DNA of 64,000 nucleotides from contig QAOA01001436.1 of assembly GCA_003255065.1 (NCBI GenBank), positions 1,141,986 through 1,205,985 of the forward strand, given 5' to 3'. The notes below the pieces were generated by a model. It worked only from the letters and a program-made list of their open reading frames with translations. It did no database searches and was not told the DNA's origin. Origin of the DNA: Cercis canadensis. Taxonomy: Eukaryota; Streptophyta; Magnoliopsida; Fabales; Fabaceae. The translations under genes and the position numbers were made by a program. Positions 24,922 through 34,945 of this stretch are shown here, in pieces (the first letter of the stretch is position 1; every line of letters begins with the position of its first letter).

Positions 24922-25301
24922 TGGCCCGGGACCCTGTTTCGAGTCGTCCCTGTATCTGACTCGGATAATTTTCTTGGGTTTCACTGTATCTGGGAAGGTA
25001 CTGTTTCCTGGTGGGTCATTGAATCTGGCCCGGGACCCTGTTTCGGTTCGTCCCTCTATCTGACTCAGATATTTTTCTTTGGTTTCACTGTATCTGACCT
25101 GGGACCCTGTTTCGGTTCGTCCCTGTATCTGACTCGGATATTTTTCTTTGGTTTCACTGTATCTGACCTGGGACCCTGTTTCGGTTCGTCCTTGTATCTG
25201 ACTCGGATATTTTTCTTTGGTTTCACTGTATCTGACCTGGGACCCTGTTTCGGTTCGTCCCTATATCTAACTCGGATATTTTTCTTGGGTTTCACTGTAT
25301 T
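24887..25301 (+). repeat. 415-bp HOR unit 1 (L1-L2-S-S-S), reference copy
   Basis: Reference unit for the window. L1 is 24887-24990 (TGGGAAGGGGTTGTTTCC start, GTTTCGAGTCG inside), L2 is 24991-25094 (TGGGAAGGTACTGTTTCC start), and S monomers are 25095-25163, 25164-25232 and 25233-25301. Lengths are 104+104+69+69+69 = 415. Both L monomers carry CCCGGG just before GACCCTG; S monomers do not. The next unit begins at 25302 with the same sequence. Because 415 leaves remainder 1 on division by 3, no reading frame is kept from one unit to the next, which argues against coding. Confidence 0.96.
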
Positions 25302-25716
25302 TGGGAAGGGGTTGTTTCCTAGAGGGTCAATGTATCTGGCCCGGGACCCTGTTTCGAGTCGTCCCTGTATCTGACTCGGATAATTTTCTTGGGTTTCACT
25401 GTATCTGGGAAGGTACTGTTTCCTAGTGGGTCATTGAATCTGGCCCGGGACCCTGTTTCGGTTCGTCCCTCTATCTGACTCAGATATTTTTCTTTGGTTT
25501 CACTGTATCTGACCTGGGACCCTGTTTCGGTTCGTCCCTGTATCTGACTCAGATATTTTTCTTTGGTTTCACTGTATCTGACCTGGGACCCTGTTTCGGT
25601 TCGTCCTTGTATCTGACTCGGATATTTTTCTTTGGTTTCACTGTATCTGACCTGGGACCCTGTTTCGGTTCGTCCTTATATCTAACTCGGATATTTTTCT
25701 TGGGTTTCACTGTATT
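25302..25716 (+). repeat. 415-bp HOR unit 2
   Basis: L1 25302-25405, L2 25406-25509, S 25510-25578, 25579-25647 and 25648-25716. By eye it differs from unit 1 at only a few bases: TTTCCTAGTGGG for TTTCCTGGTGGG in L2, CTGACTCAGAT for CTGACTCGGAT in the first S, and GTCCTTATATC for GTCCCTATATC in the last S. Confidence 0.95.
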
Positions 25717-26131
25717 TGGGAAGGGGTTGTTTCCTAGAGGGTCAATGTATCTGGCCCGGGACCCTGTTTCGAGTCGTCCCTGTATCTGACTCGGATAATT
25801 TTCTTGGGTTTCACTGTATCTGGGAAGGTACTGTTTCCTGGTGGGTCATTGAATCTGGCCCGGGACCCTGTTTCGGTTCGTCCCTCTATCTGACTCAGAT
25901 ATTTTTCTTTGGTTTCACTGTATCTGACCTGGGACCCTGTTTCGGTTCGTCCTTGTATCTGACTCGGATATTTTTCTTTGGTTTCACTGTATCTGACCTG
26001 GGACCCTGTTTCGGTTCGTCCTTGTATCTGACTCGGATATTTTTCTTTGGTTTCACTGTATCTGACCTGGGACCCTGTTTCGGTTCGTCCTTATATCTAA
26101 CTCGGATATTTTTCTTGGGTTTCACTGTATT
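25717..26131 (+). repeat. 415-bp HOR unit 3
   Basis: Starts exactly 415 bp after unit 2 and keeps the L1-L2-S-S-S order. It carries GTCCTTGTATC in the first S and GTCCTTATATC in the last S. No indel is visible relative to its neighbours. Confidence 0.95.
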
Positions 26132-26546
26132 TGGGAAGGGGTTGTTTCCTAGAGGGTCAATGTATCTGGCCCGGGACCCTGTTTCGAGTCGTCCCTGTAT
26201 CTGACTCGGATAATTTTCTTGGGTTTCACTGTATCTGGGAAGGTACTGTTTCCTGGTGGGTCATTGAATCTGGCCCGGGACCCTGTTTCGGTTCGTCCCT
26301 CTATCTGACTCAGATATTTTTCTTTGGTTTCACTGTATCTGACCTGGGACCCTGTTTCGGTTCGTCCCTGTATCTGACTCGGATATTTTTCTTTGGTTTC
26401 ACTGTATCTGACCTGGGACCCTGTTTCGGTTCGTCCTTGTATCTGACTCGGATATTTTTCTTTGGTTTCACTGTATCTGACCTGGGACCCTGTTTCGGTT
26501 CGTCCTTATATCTAACTCGGATATTTTTCTTGGGTTTCACTGTATT
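26132..26546 (+). repeat. 415-bp HOR unit 4
   Basis: Starts exactly 415 bp after unit 3 with the same monomer order. The first S has GTCCCTGTATC as in unit 1, and the last S has GTCCTTATATC as in units 2 and 3. The shuffled sharing of these variants between units suggests exchange or gene conversion between copies. Confidence 0.95.
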
Positions 26547-26961
26547 TGGGAAGGGGTTGTTTCCTAGAGGGTCAATGTATCTGGCCCGGGACCCTGTTTC
26601 GAGTCGTCCCTGTATCTGACTCGGATAATTTTCTTGGGTTTCACTGTATCTGGGAAGGTACTGTTTCCTGGTGGGTCATTGAATCTGGCCCGGGACCCTG
26701 TTTCGGTTCGTCCCTCTATCTGACTCAGATATTTTTCTTTGGTTTCACTGTATCTGACCTGGGACCCTGTTTCGGTTCGTCCTTGTATCTGACTCGGATA
26801 TTTTTCTTTGGTTTCACTGTATCTGACCTGGGACCCTGTTTCGGTTCGTCCGTGTATCTGACTCGGATATTTTTCTTTAGTTTCATTTTATCTGACCTGG
26901 GACCCTGTTTTGGTTCGTCCCTATATCTAACTCGAATATTTTTCTTGTGTTTCACTGTGTT
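26547..26961 (+). repeat. 415-bp HOR unit 5, edge of the homogenised core
   Basis: L1, L2 and the first S (26755-26823) match units 1-4. The second S (26824-26892) changes part-way to a divergent form (GTCCGTGTATC, TTTAGTTTCATTTTATC), and the third (26893-26961) is divergent throughout. A TTTTTTTACTAGAG L1 variant follows at 26962. The HOR period survives while sequence identity drops, so homogenisation ends inside this unit, around 26850. Confidence 0.9.
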
Positions 26962-27017
26962 TGGGAAGGGTTTTTTTACTAGAGGGTCAATGTATCTGGC
27001 CCGGGACCCTATTTCGG

Positions 27018-27018
27018 N
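27018..27018. other. Assembly gap collapsed to a single n
   Basis: Left side ends GGGACCCTATTTCGG, which should continue TTCGTCC. Right side begins GTACTATTTCCTGGTGGG, part of an L2 start. The two are not adjacent in the monomer, so sequence is missing. The right side closely repeats 19755 onward. Confidence 0.85.
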
Positions 27019-28217
27019 GTACTATTTCCTGGTGGGTCATTGAATCTGGCCCGAGACCCTGTTCGGTTCGTCTCTCTATCTGATTCAGATATTTTTCTTT
27101 GGTTTCACTGTATCAGACCTGGGACCCCGTATCGGTTCGTCCTTGTATCTGACTCGGATATTTTTCTTTGGTTTCACTGTATCTGACCTGGGACCCTGTT
27201 TCGGTTCGTCCCTATATCTGACCTGGGAAGGGACTGTTTCCTGGTGGGTCATTGTATCTGGCCCGTGATCCTATTTCGGTTCGTCGCTCTATCTGACTCA
27301 GATATTTTTCTTTGGTTTCTCTGTAGTTGGGAAGGGGCTGTTTCCCGGAGGGTCATTGTATCTGGCCTGTGACCTAGTGTCGGCTCGTCCTTGTATTTGG
27401 CTAGAATATTTTTCTTTGGTTTCACTGTAGCTAACCTGGGACCCTATTTCTGTTCTACCTTGTATCTGACTCGGATAATTTTCTTTGGTTTCACTGTATC
27501 TGACCTGGGACCCTGTTTCGGTTCGTCCCTCTATCTGACTCAGATATTTTTCTTTGGTTTTACTGTATCTGACCTGGGACCCTGTTTCGGTTCGTCCCTC
27601 TATCTGACTCAGATATTTTTCTTTGGTTTCACTATATCTGACCTGGGACCCTATTTCGACTCGTCCCTGTATCTGACTCGGATATTTTTCTTCGGTTTCA
27701 CTCTATTTGGGAAGGGACTGTTTCCTGGTAGGTCATTGTATCTGGCCTGTGACCCTCTTTTGGGTCGTCCCTGTATCTAGCTCAGATATTTTTCTTTGGT
27801 TTCACTGTATCTGACCTGAGACCCTGTTTCGGTTCGTCCTTGTATCTGACTCGGATATTTTTCTTTAGTTTCACTATATCTGACCTGGGACCCTGTTTCG
27901 GTTTGTCCCTATACCTAACTCGGATATTTTTCTTGGGTTTCACTGCGTTTGGGAAGGGTTTTTTTTACTAGAGGGTCAACGTATCTGGTCCGGGACACTG
28001 TTTCAAGTCATCCCTGTATCTAACTCAGATAATTTTCTTGGGTTTTACCGTATCTGGGAAGGTACTGTTTCCTGGTGGGTCATTGAATCTGGCCCGGGAC
28101 CGTGTTTCGGTCCAACCCTCTATCTCACTCAGATATTTTTCTTTGCTTTCACTGTATCTGACTTGGGACCCTGTTTCGGTTCGTCTTTGTATCTAACTCG
28201 GATATTTTTCTTTGGTT
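27019..28217 (+). repeat. Duplication, copy E2 (partner 19755-21020)
   Basis: Second copy of the block described at 19755, with one 69-bp monomer fewer. It begins directly at the gap at 27018, so its true left boundary is not visible. It separates from the partner near 28217, where it reads TATCTGGCCCGGGACC instead of continuing with an S monomer. Confidence 0.75.
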
Positions 28218-28645
28218 TCACTGTATCTGGCCCGGGACCCTATTTCGGTTCATCCCTATATCTAACTCAGATAATTTTCTTGGGTTTCACTGTATCTGGG
28301 AAGGGAATGTTTGCTGGTGGGTCATTGTATCTGGCCCGTGACCCTGTTTCGATTCGTTCTTGTATCTCACCCGTATATATTTCTTGTTTTTCTCTGTAGT
28401 TGGGAAGGGACTGTTTGTCGGTAGGTCATTGTATCTGGTCTGTGACATTGTTTCGTGTCGTCCCTGTTTCTGACCTAGGTCCCTATTTCGGTTCGTCCTT
28501 GTATCAGACTCGGATTTTTTTTCTTTGGTTTCACTGTATTTGACTTGGGACCCTGTTTCGGTTCGTCCCTATATCTAACTCGGATATTTTTCTTGGGTTT
28601 CACTGTATTTGGGAAGGGGTTTTTTCTTAGAGGGTCAATGTATCT

Positions 28646-30250
28646 AGCCTGTGACCCTCTTTCGGGTCGTCCCTGTATCTAGCTCAGATATTTTTCTTTG
28701 GTTTCACTGTATCTGACCTGAGACCCTGTTTCGGTTCGTCCTTGTATCTTACTCGAATATTTTTCGTTAGTTTCACTGTATCTGACCTGGGACCTTGTTT
28801 CGGTTTGTCCCTATACCTAACTCGGATATTTTTCTTGGGTTTCACTGTGTTTGGGAAGGGTTTTTTTACTAGAGGGTCAACGTATCTGGTCTGGGACACT
28901 GTTTCGAGTCATCCCTGTATCTAACTCAGATAATTTTCTTGGGTTTCACCGTATCTGGGAAGTACTGTTTCCTGGTGGGTCATTGAATCTCGCCCGGGAT
29001 CCTGTTTCGGTCCAACCCTCTATCTCACTCAGATATTTTTCTTTGGTTTCACTGTATCTGACCTGGGACCCTGTTTCGGTTCGTGTTTGTATCTAACTCG
29101 AATATTTTTCTTTGGTTTCACTGTATCTGACCTGGGACCCTGTTTCTGTTCGTCCTTATATATAACTCGGATATTTTTCTTGGGTTTCACTGTATTTGGG
29201 AAGGGGTTTTTTCTTAGACGTTCAATGTATCTGGCCCGGGAACCTGTTTCGAGTCGTCCCTGTATCTGAGTCGGATAATTTTCTTAGGTTTCACTGTATC
29301 TAGGAAGGTACTGTTTCCTGGTGTGTCATTGAATCTGGCCTGAGACCCTGTTTCGGTTCGTCTCTCTATCTGAATCAGATATTTTTCTTTGGTTTCACTG
29401 TATCTGACCTGGGACCCTGTTTCGGTTCGTCCCTATATCTGACCTGGGAAGGGACTGTTTCCTGGTGGGTCATTGTATCTGGCCCAAGATCCTATTTCGG
29501 TTCGTCCCTCTATCTAACTCAGATATTTTTCTTTGGTTTCTCTGTAGTTGGGAAGGGACTGTTTCCCAGAGGGTCATTGTATCTGGCCTGTGACCCAGTT
29601 TCGGCTCGTCCTTGTATTTGGCTCGAATATTTTTCTTTGGTTTCACTGTAGCTAACCTGGGACCCTGTTTCTGTTCTTCCTTGTATCTGACTCGGATATT
29701 TTTCTTTGGTTTCACTGTATCTGACTTGGGACCCTGTTTTGGTTCGTCTTTGTATCTGACTCGGATATTTTTCTTTAGTTTCACTGTATCTGACCTGGGA
29801 CCCTGTTTCGGTTCGTCCCTATATCTAACTCGGATATTTTTCCTGGGTTTCACTGTGTTTGGGAAGGGTTTTTTTACTAGAGGGTCAATGTATCTGGCCC
29901 GGGACCCTGTTTCGGTTCGTCCCTGTATCTAACTCGGATAATTTTCTTGGGTTTCACTGTATCTGGGAAGGGAATGTTTCCTGGTGGGTCATTGTATCTG
30001 GCCCGTGACCCTGTTTCGATTCGTTCTTGTATCTCACCCGTATTTATTTCTTGTGTTTCTCTGTAGTTGGGAAGGGACTGTTTGTCGGTAGGTCATTGTA
30101 TCTGGCCTGTGACATTGTTTCGGGTCGTCCCTGTTTCTGAGTCGGATATTTTTCTTTGGTTTCACTATATCTGACCTGGGACCCTGTTTCGGTTCGTCTC
30201 TATATCTGACCTGGGAAGGGACTGTTTCCTGGTGGGTCATTGTATCTGGC
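28646..30250 (+). repeat. Duplication, copy G1 (partner 32536-34209)
   Basis: About 1.6 kb that matches 32536-34209 very closely. Shared rare variants include ATTTTTCGTTAGTTTC, a 1-bp loss in CTGGGAAGTACTG, GTTCGTGTTTGTATC, TTCTTAGACGTTCAATG and CTGGTGTGTCATTG. The offset is 3890 bp until about 29390 and 3959 bp afterwards. The 69-bp step is one S monomer (TATCAGACCTGGGACCCC type) present only in the partner. Confidence 0.85.
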
Positions 30251-32535
30251 CCGTGACCCAGTTTCGGTTCATCCCTCTATCTGACTCAGAAATTTTTCTT
30301 GGGTTTCTCTGTAGTTGGGAAGGGACTGTTTCCCGTGGGGTCATTGTATTTGGCCTGTGACCCTGTTTCGGGTCGTCCCTGTATCTAGCTTGGATATTTT
30401 TCTTTAGTTTCACTGTATCTGACCTGGGACCCTGTTTCGGTTTGTCCCTATACCTAACTCGGATATTTTTCTTGGGTTTCACTGTGTTTGGGAAGAGATT
30501 TTTTACTAGAGGGTCAACGTATCTGGTCCGGGACACTGTTTCGAGTCATCCCTGTATCTAACTCAGATAATTTTCTTGGGTTTCACCGTATCTGGGAAGG
30601 CACTGTTTCCTGGTGGGTCATTGAATCTGGCCCGGGACCCTGTTTCGGTCCAACCCTCTATCTCACTCAGATATTTTTCTTTGGTTTCACTGTATCTGAC
30701 CTAGGACCCTGTTTCGGTTCGTCCTTGTCTCTGACTTGGATATTTTTCTTTGGTTTCACTGTATCTGACCTGGGACCCTGTTTCTGTTCGTCCTTATATA
30801 TAACTCGGATATTTTTCTTGGGTTTCACTGTATTTGGGAAGGGGTTTTTTCTTAGACGGTCAATGTATCTGGCCCGGGAACCTATTTCGAGTCGTTCCTG
30901 TATCTGACTCGGATAATTTTCTTAGGTTTCACTGTATCTAGGAAGGTACTGTTTCCTGGTGGGTCTTTGAATCTGGCCCGAGACCCTGTTCGGTTCGTCT
31001 CTCTATCTGATTCAAATATTTTTCTTTGGTTTCGCTGGATCAGACCTGGGACCCCGTTTCGGTTCGTCCTTGTATCTGACTCGAATATTTTTCTTTGGTT
31101 TCACTGTATCTGACCTGGGACTCTGTTTCGGTTCGTCCCTATATCTAACTTAGGACGGGACTGTTTCCTGGTGGGTCATTGTATCTGGCCCGTGATCCTA
31201 TTTCGGTTCGTCGCTCTATCTGACTCAGATATTTTTCTTTGCTTTCTCTGTAGTTGGGAAGGGACTGTTTCCCGGAGGGTCATTGTATCTAGCCTGTGAC
31301 CCAGTTTCGGCTCGTCCTTGTATTTGGCTCGAATATTTTTCTTTGGTTTCACTGTAGCTAACCTGGGACCCTGTTTCTAATCTTCCTTGTATCTTACTCG
31401 GATATTTTTCTTTGGTTTCACTGTATTTGAACTGGGACCCTGTTTCGGTTCGTCCTTGTATCTGACTCGGATATTTTTCTTTAGTTTCACTGTATCTGGG
31501 AAGGGAATGTTTGCTGGTGGGTCATTGTATCTGGCCCGTGACCCTGTTTCGATTCGTTCTTGTATCTCACCCGTATATATTTCTTGTGTTTCTCTGTAGT
31601 TGAGAAGGGACTGCTTGTCGGTAGGTCATTGTATCTGGCCTGTGACATTGTTTCGGGTCGTCCCTGTTTCTGAGTCAGATATTTTTCTTTGGTTTCACTG
31701 TATATGACCTAGGTCCCTATTTCGGTTCGTCCTTGTATCAGACTCGGATATTTTTCTTTGGTTTCACTGTATTTGACTTGGGACCCTGTTTCGGTTCGTC
31801 CCTATATCTAACTCGGATATTTTTCTTGGGTTTCACTGTATTTGGGAAGGGGTTTTTTCCTAGAGGGTCAATGTATCTAGCCCGGGACCCTGTTTCGAGT
31901 CGTCCCTGTATCTGACTCGGATAATTTTCGTGGGTTTCACTGTATCTGGGAAGGTACTGTTTCTTGGTGGGTTATTGAATCTGGCCCGAGAGCCTGTTTC
32001 GGATCGTCCCTATATCTGACTTAGATAATTTTCTTTGGTTTCACTGTATCTGACCTGGGACCCTGTTTCGGTTCGTCCCTCTATCTGACTCAGATATTTT
32101 TCTTTGGTTTTACTGTATCTGACCTGGGACCCTGTTTCGGTTCGTCCCTCTATCTGACTCAGATATTTTTCTTTGGTTTCACTATATATTACCTGGGACC
32201 CTATTTCGATTCGTCCCTCTATCTGACTTGGATATTTTTATTCGGTTTCACTGTATTTGGGAAGGGACTGTTTCCTGGTAGGTCATTGTATCTGGCCTGT
32301 GACCCTCTTTCGGGTTGTCCCTGTATCTAGCTCAGATATTTTTCTTTGGTTTCACTGTATCTGACCTGAGACCCTGTTTCGGTTCGTCCTTGTATCTGAC
32401 TCGGATATTTTTCTTTAGTTTCACTGTATCTAACCTGGGACCCTGTTTCGGTTTGTCCCTATACATAACTCGCATATTTTTCTTCGGTTTCACTGTATTT
32501 GGGAAGGGACTGTTTCCTGGTAGGTCATTGTATCT

Positions 32536-34209
32536 GGCCTGTGACCCTCTTTCGGGTCGTCCCTGTATCTAGCTCAGATATTTTTCTTTGGTTTCACTGT
32601 ATCTGACCTGAGACCCTGTTTCGGTTCGTCCTTGTATCTTACTCGGATATTTTTCGTTAGTTTCACTGTATCTGACCTGGGACCTTGTTTTGGTTTGTCC
32701 CTATACCTAACTCGGATATTTTTCTTGGGTTTCACTGTGTTTGGGAAGGGTTTTTTTACTAGAGGGTCAACGTATCTGTTCCGGGACACTGTTTCGAGTC
32801 ATCCCTGTATCTAACTCAGATAATTTTCTTGGGTTTCACCGTATCTGGGAAGTACTGTTTCCTGGTGGGTCATTGAATCTGGCCCGGGACCCTGTTTCGG
32901 TCCAACCCTCTATCTCACTCAGATATTTTTCTTTGGTTTCACTGTATCTGACCTGGGACCTTGTTTCGGTTCGTGTTTGTATCTAACTCGAATATTTTTC
33001 TTTGGTTTCACTGTATCTGACCTGGGACCCTGTTTCTGTTCGTCCTTATATATAACTCGGAAATTTTTCTTGGGTTTCACTGTATTTGGGAAGGGGTTTT
33101 TTCTTAGACGTTCAATGTATCTGGCCCGGGAACCTGTTTCGAGTCGTCCCTGTATCTGAGTCGGATAATTTTCTTAGGTTTCACTGTATCTAGGAAGGTA
33201 CTGTTTCCTGGTGTGTCATTGAATCTGGCCCGAGACCTTGTTTCGGTTCGTCTCTCTATCTGAATCAGATATTTTTCTTTGGTTTCACTGTATCAGACCT
33301 GGGACCCCGTTTCGATTCGTCCTTGTATCTGACTCGGATATTTTTCTTTGGTTTCACTGTATCTGACCTGGGACCCTGTTTCTGTTCGTCCCTATATCTG
33401 ACCTGGGAAGGGACTGTTTCCTGGTGGGTCATTGTATCTGGCCCGAGATACTATTTCGGTTCGTCCCTCTATCTAACTCAGATATTTTTCTTTGGGTTCT
33501 CTGTAGTTGGAAAGGGACTGTTTCCCAGAGGGTCATTGTATCTGGCCTGTGACCCAATTTCGGCTCGTCCTTGTATTTGGCTCGAATATTTTTCTTTGGT
33601 TTCACTGTAGCTAACCTGGGACCCTGTTTCTGTTCTTCCTTGTATCTGACTCGGATATTTTTCTTTGGTTTCACTGTATCTGACCTGGGACCCTGTTTGG
33701 GTTCGTCCTTTTATCTGACTCGGATATTTTTCTTTAGTTTCACTGTATCTGACCTGGGACCCTGTTTCGATTCGTCCCTATATCTAACTCGGATATTTTT
33801 CCTGGGTTTCACTGTGTTTGGGAAGGGTTTTTTTACTAGAGGGTCAATGTATCTAGCCCGGGACCCTGTTTCGGTTCGTCCCTGTATCTAACTCGGATAA
33901 TTTTCTTGGGTTTCACTGTATCTGGGAAGGGAATGTTTCCTGGTGGGTCATTGTATCTGGCCCGTGACCCTGTTTCGATTCGTTCTTGTATCTCACCCGT
34001 ATTTATTTCTTGTGTTTCTCTGTAGTTGGGAAGGGACTGTTTGTCGGTAGGTCATTGTATCTGGCCTGTGACATTGTTTCGGGTCGTCCCTGTTTCTGAG
34101 TCGAATATTTTTCTTTGGTTTGACTGTATCTGACCTGGGACCCTGTTTCGGTTCGTCCCTATATCTGACCTGGGAAGGGACTGTTTCCTGGTGGGTCATT
34201 GTATATGGC
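32536..34209 (+). repeat. Duplication, copy G2 (partner 28646-30250)
   Basis: Second copy of the block described at 28646. It has an extra 69-bp monomer around 33290-33360 and scattered substitutions. The copies separate just after the L start near 34200, where this one reads GTGATCCTATTTCGG and the partner GTGACCCAGTTTCGG. Confidence 0.85.
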
Positions 34210-34904
34210 CCGTGATCCTATTTCGGTTCGTCGCTCTATCTGACTCAGATATTTTTCTTTGGTTTCTCTGTAGTTGGGAAGGGACTGTTTCCCGGAGGGT
34301 CATTGTATCTGGCCTGTGACCCAGTTTCGGCTCGTCCTTGTGTTTGGCTCGAATATTTTTCTTTGGTTTCACTGTAGCTAACCTGGGACCCTGTTTCTGT
34401 TCTTCCTGGTAACTGACTCGGATATTTTTCTTTGGTTTCACTGTATCTGACCTGGGACCCTGTTTCGGTTCGTCCCTATATCTAACTCGGATAATTTTCT
34501 TGGGTTTCACTGTATTTGGGAAGGGGTTTTTTCCTAGAGAGTCAATGTATCTAGCCCGGGACCCTGTTTCGAGTCGTCCCTGTATCTGACTCGGATAATT
34601 TTCGTGAGTTTCACTGTATCAATGAAGGTACTGTTTCCTGGTGGGTCATTGAATCTGGCCCGAGACCCTGTTTCGGTTCGTCCCTCTATCTGACTCAGAA
34701 ATTTTTCTTTGGTTTCACTATATCTGACCTGGGACCCTGTTTCCGTTCGTCCCTCTATCTGACTCAGATATTTTTCTTTGGTTTCACTGTATATGACTTG
34801 GGACCCTGTTTCGGTTCGTCCTTGTCTCTGACTCGAATATTTTTCATGGGTTTAACTGTTCTTGGGAAGGGACTGTTTCCTGGTGGGTCAATGTATCTGG
34901 CTTG

Positions 34905-34945
34905 GGACCCTGTTTCTGGCTATTTTTCTTTGGATTCACTGTATG
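34905..34945 (+). repeat. Truncated short monomer, second copy
   Basis: GGGACCCTGTTTC runs into TGGCTATTTTTCTTTGG and then ATTCACTG. This is the same deletion as near 13880 and 38570, with a further 6-bp loss (CGGATA-type segment) in this copy. Confidence 0.75.

Noticed and set aside
24887..25301. CENP-B box in the monomers, which would support a centromeric role
   Set aside because: TTCG and CGGG both occur, but not at the spacing of the NTTCGNNNNANNCGGGN motif in the monomers I checked.
24887..25301. Nucleosome phasing inferred from L+S = 173 bp
   Set aside because: The number is near some nucleosome repeat lengths, but the HOR has two L and three S, so 173 bp is not its real period. Nothing in the sequence tests it.
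24887..26961. CRISPR array with regular repeats
   Set aside because: There are no unique spacers between repeats. The full 415 bp is repeated, and monomers abut directly.
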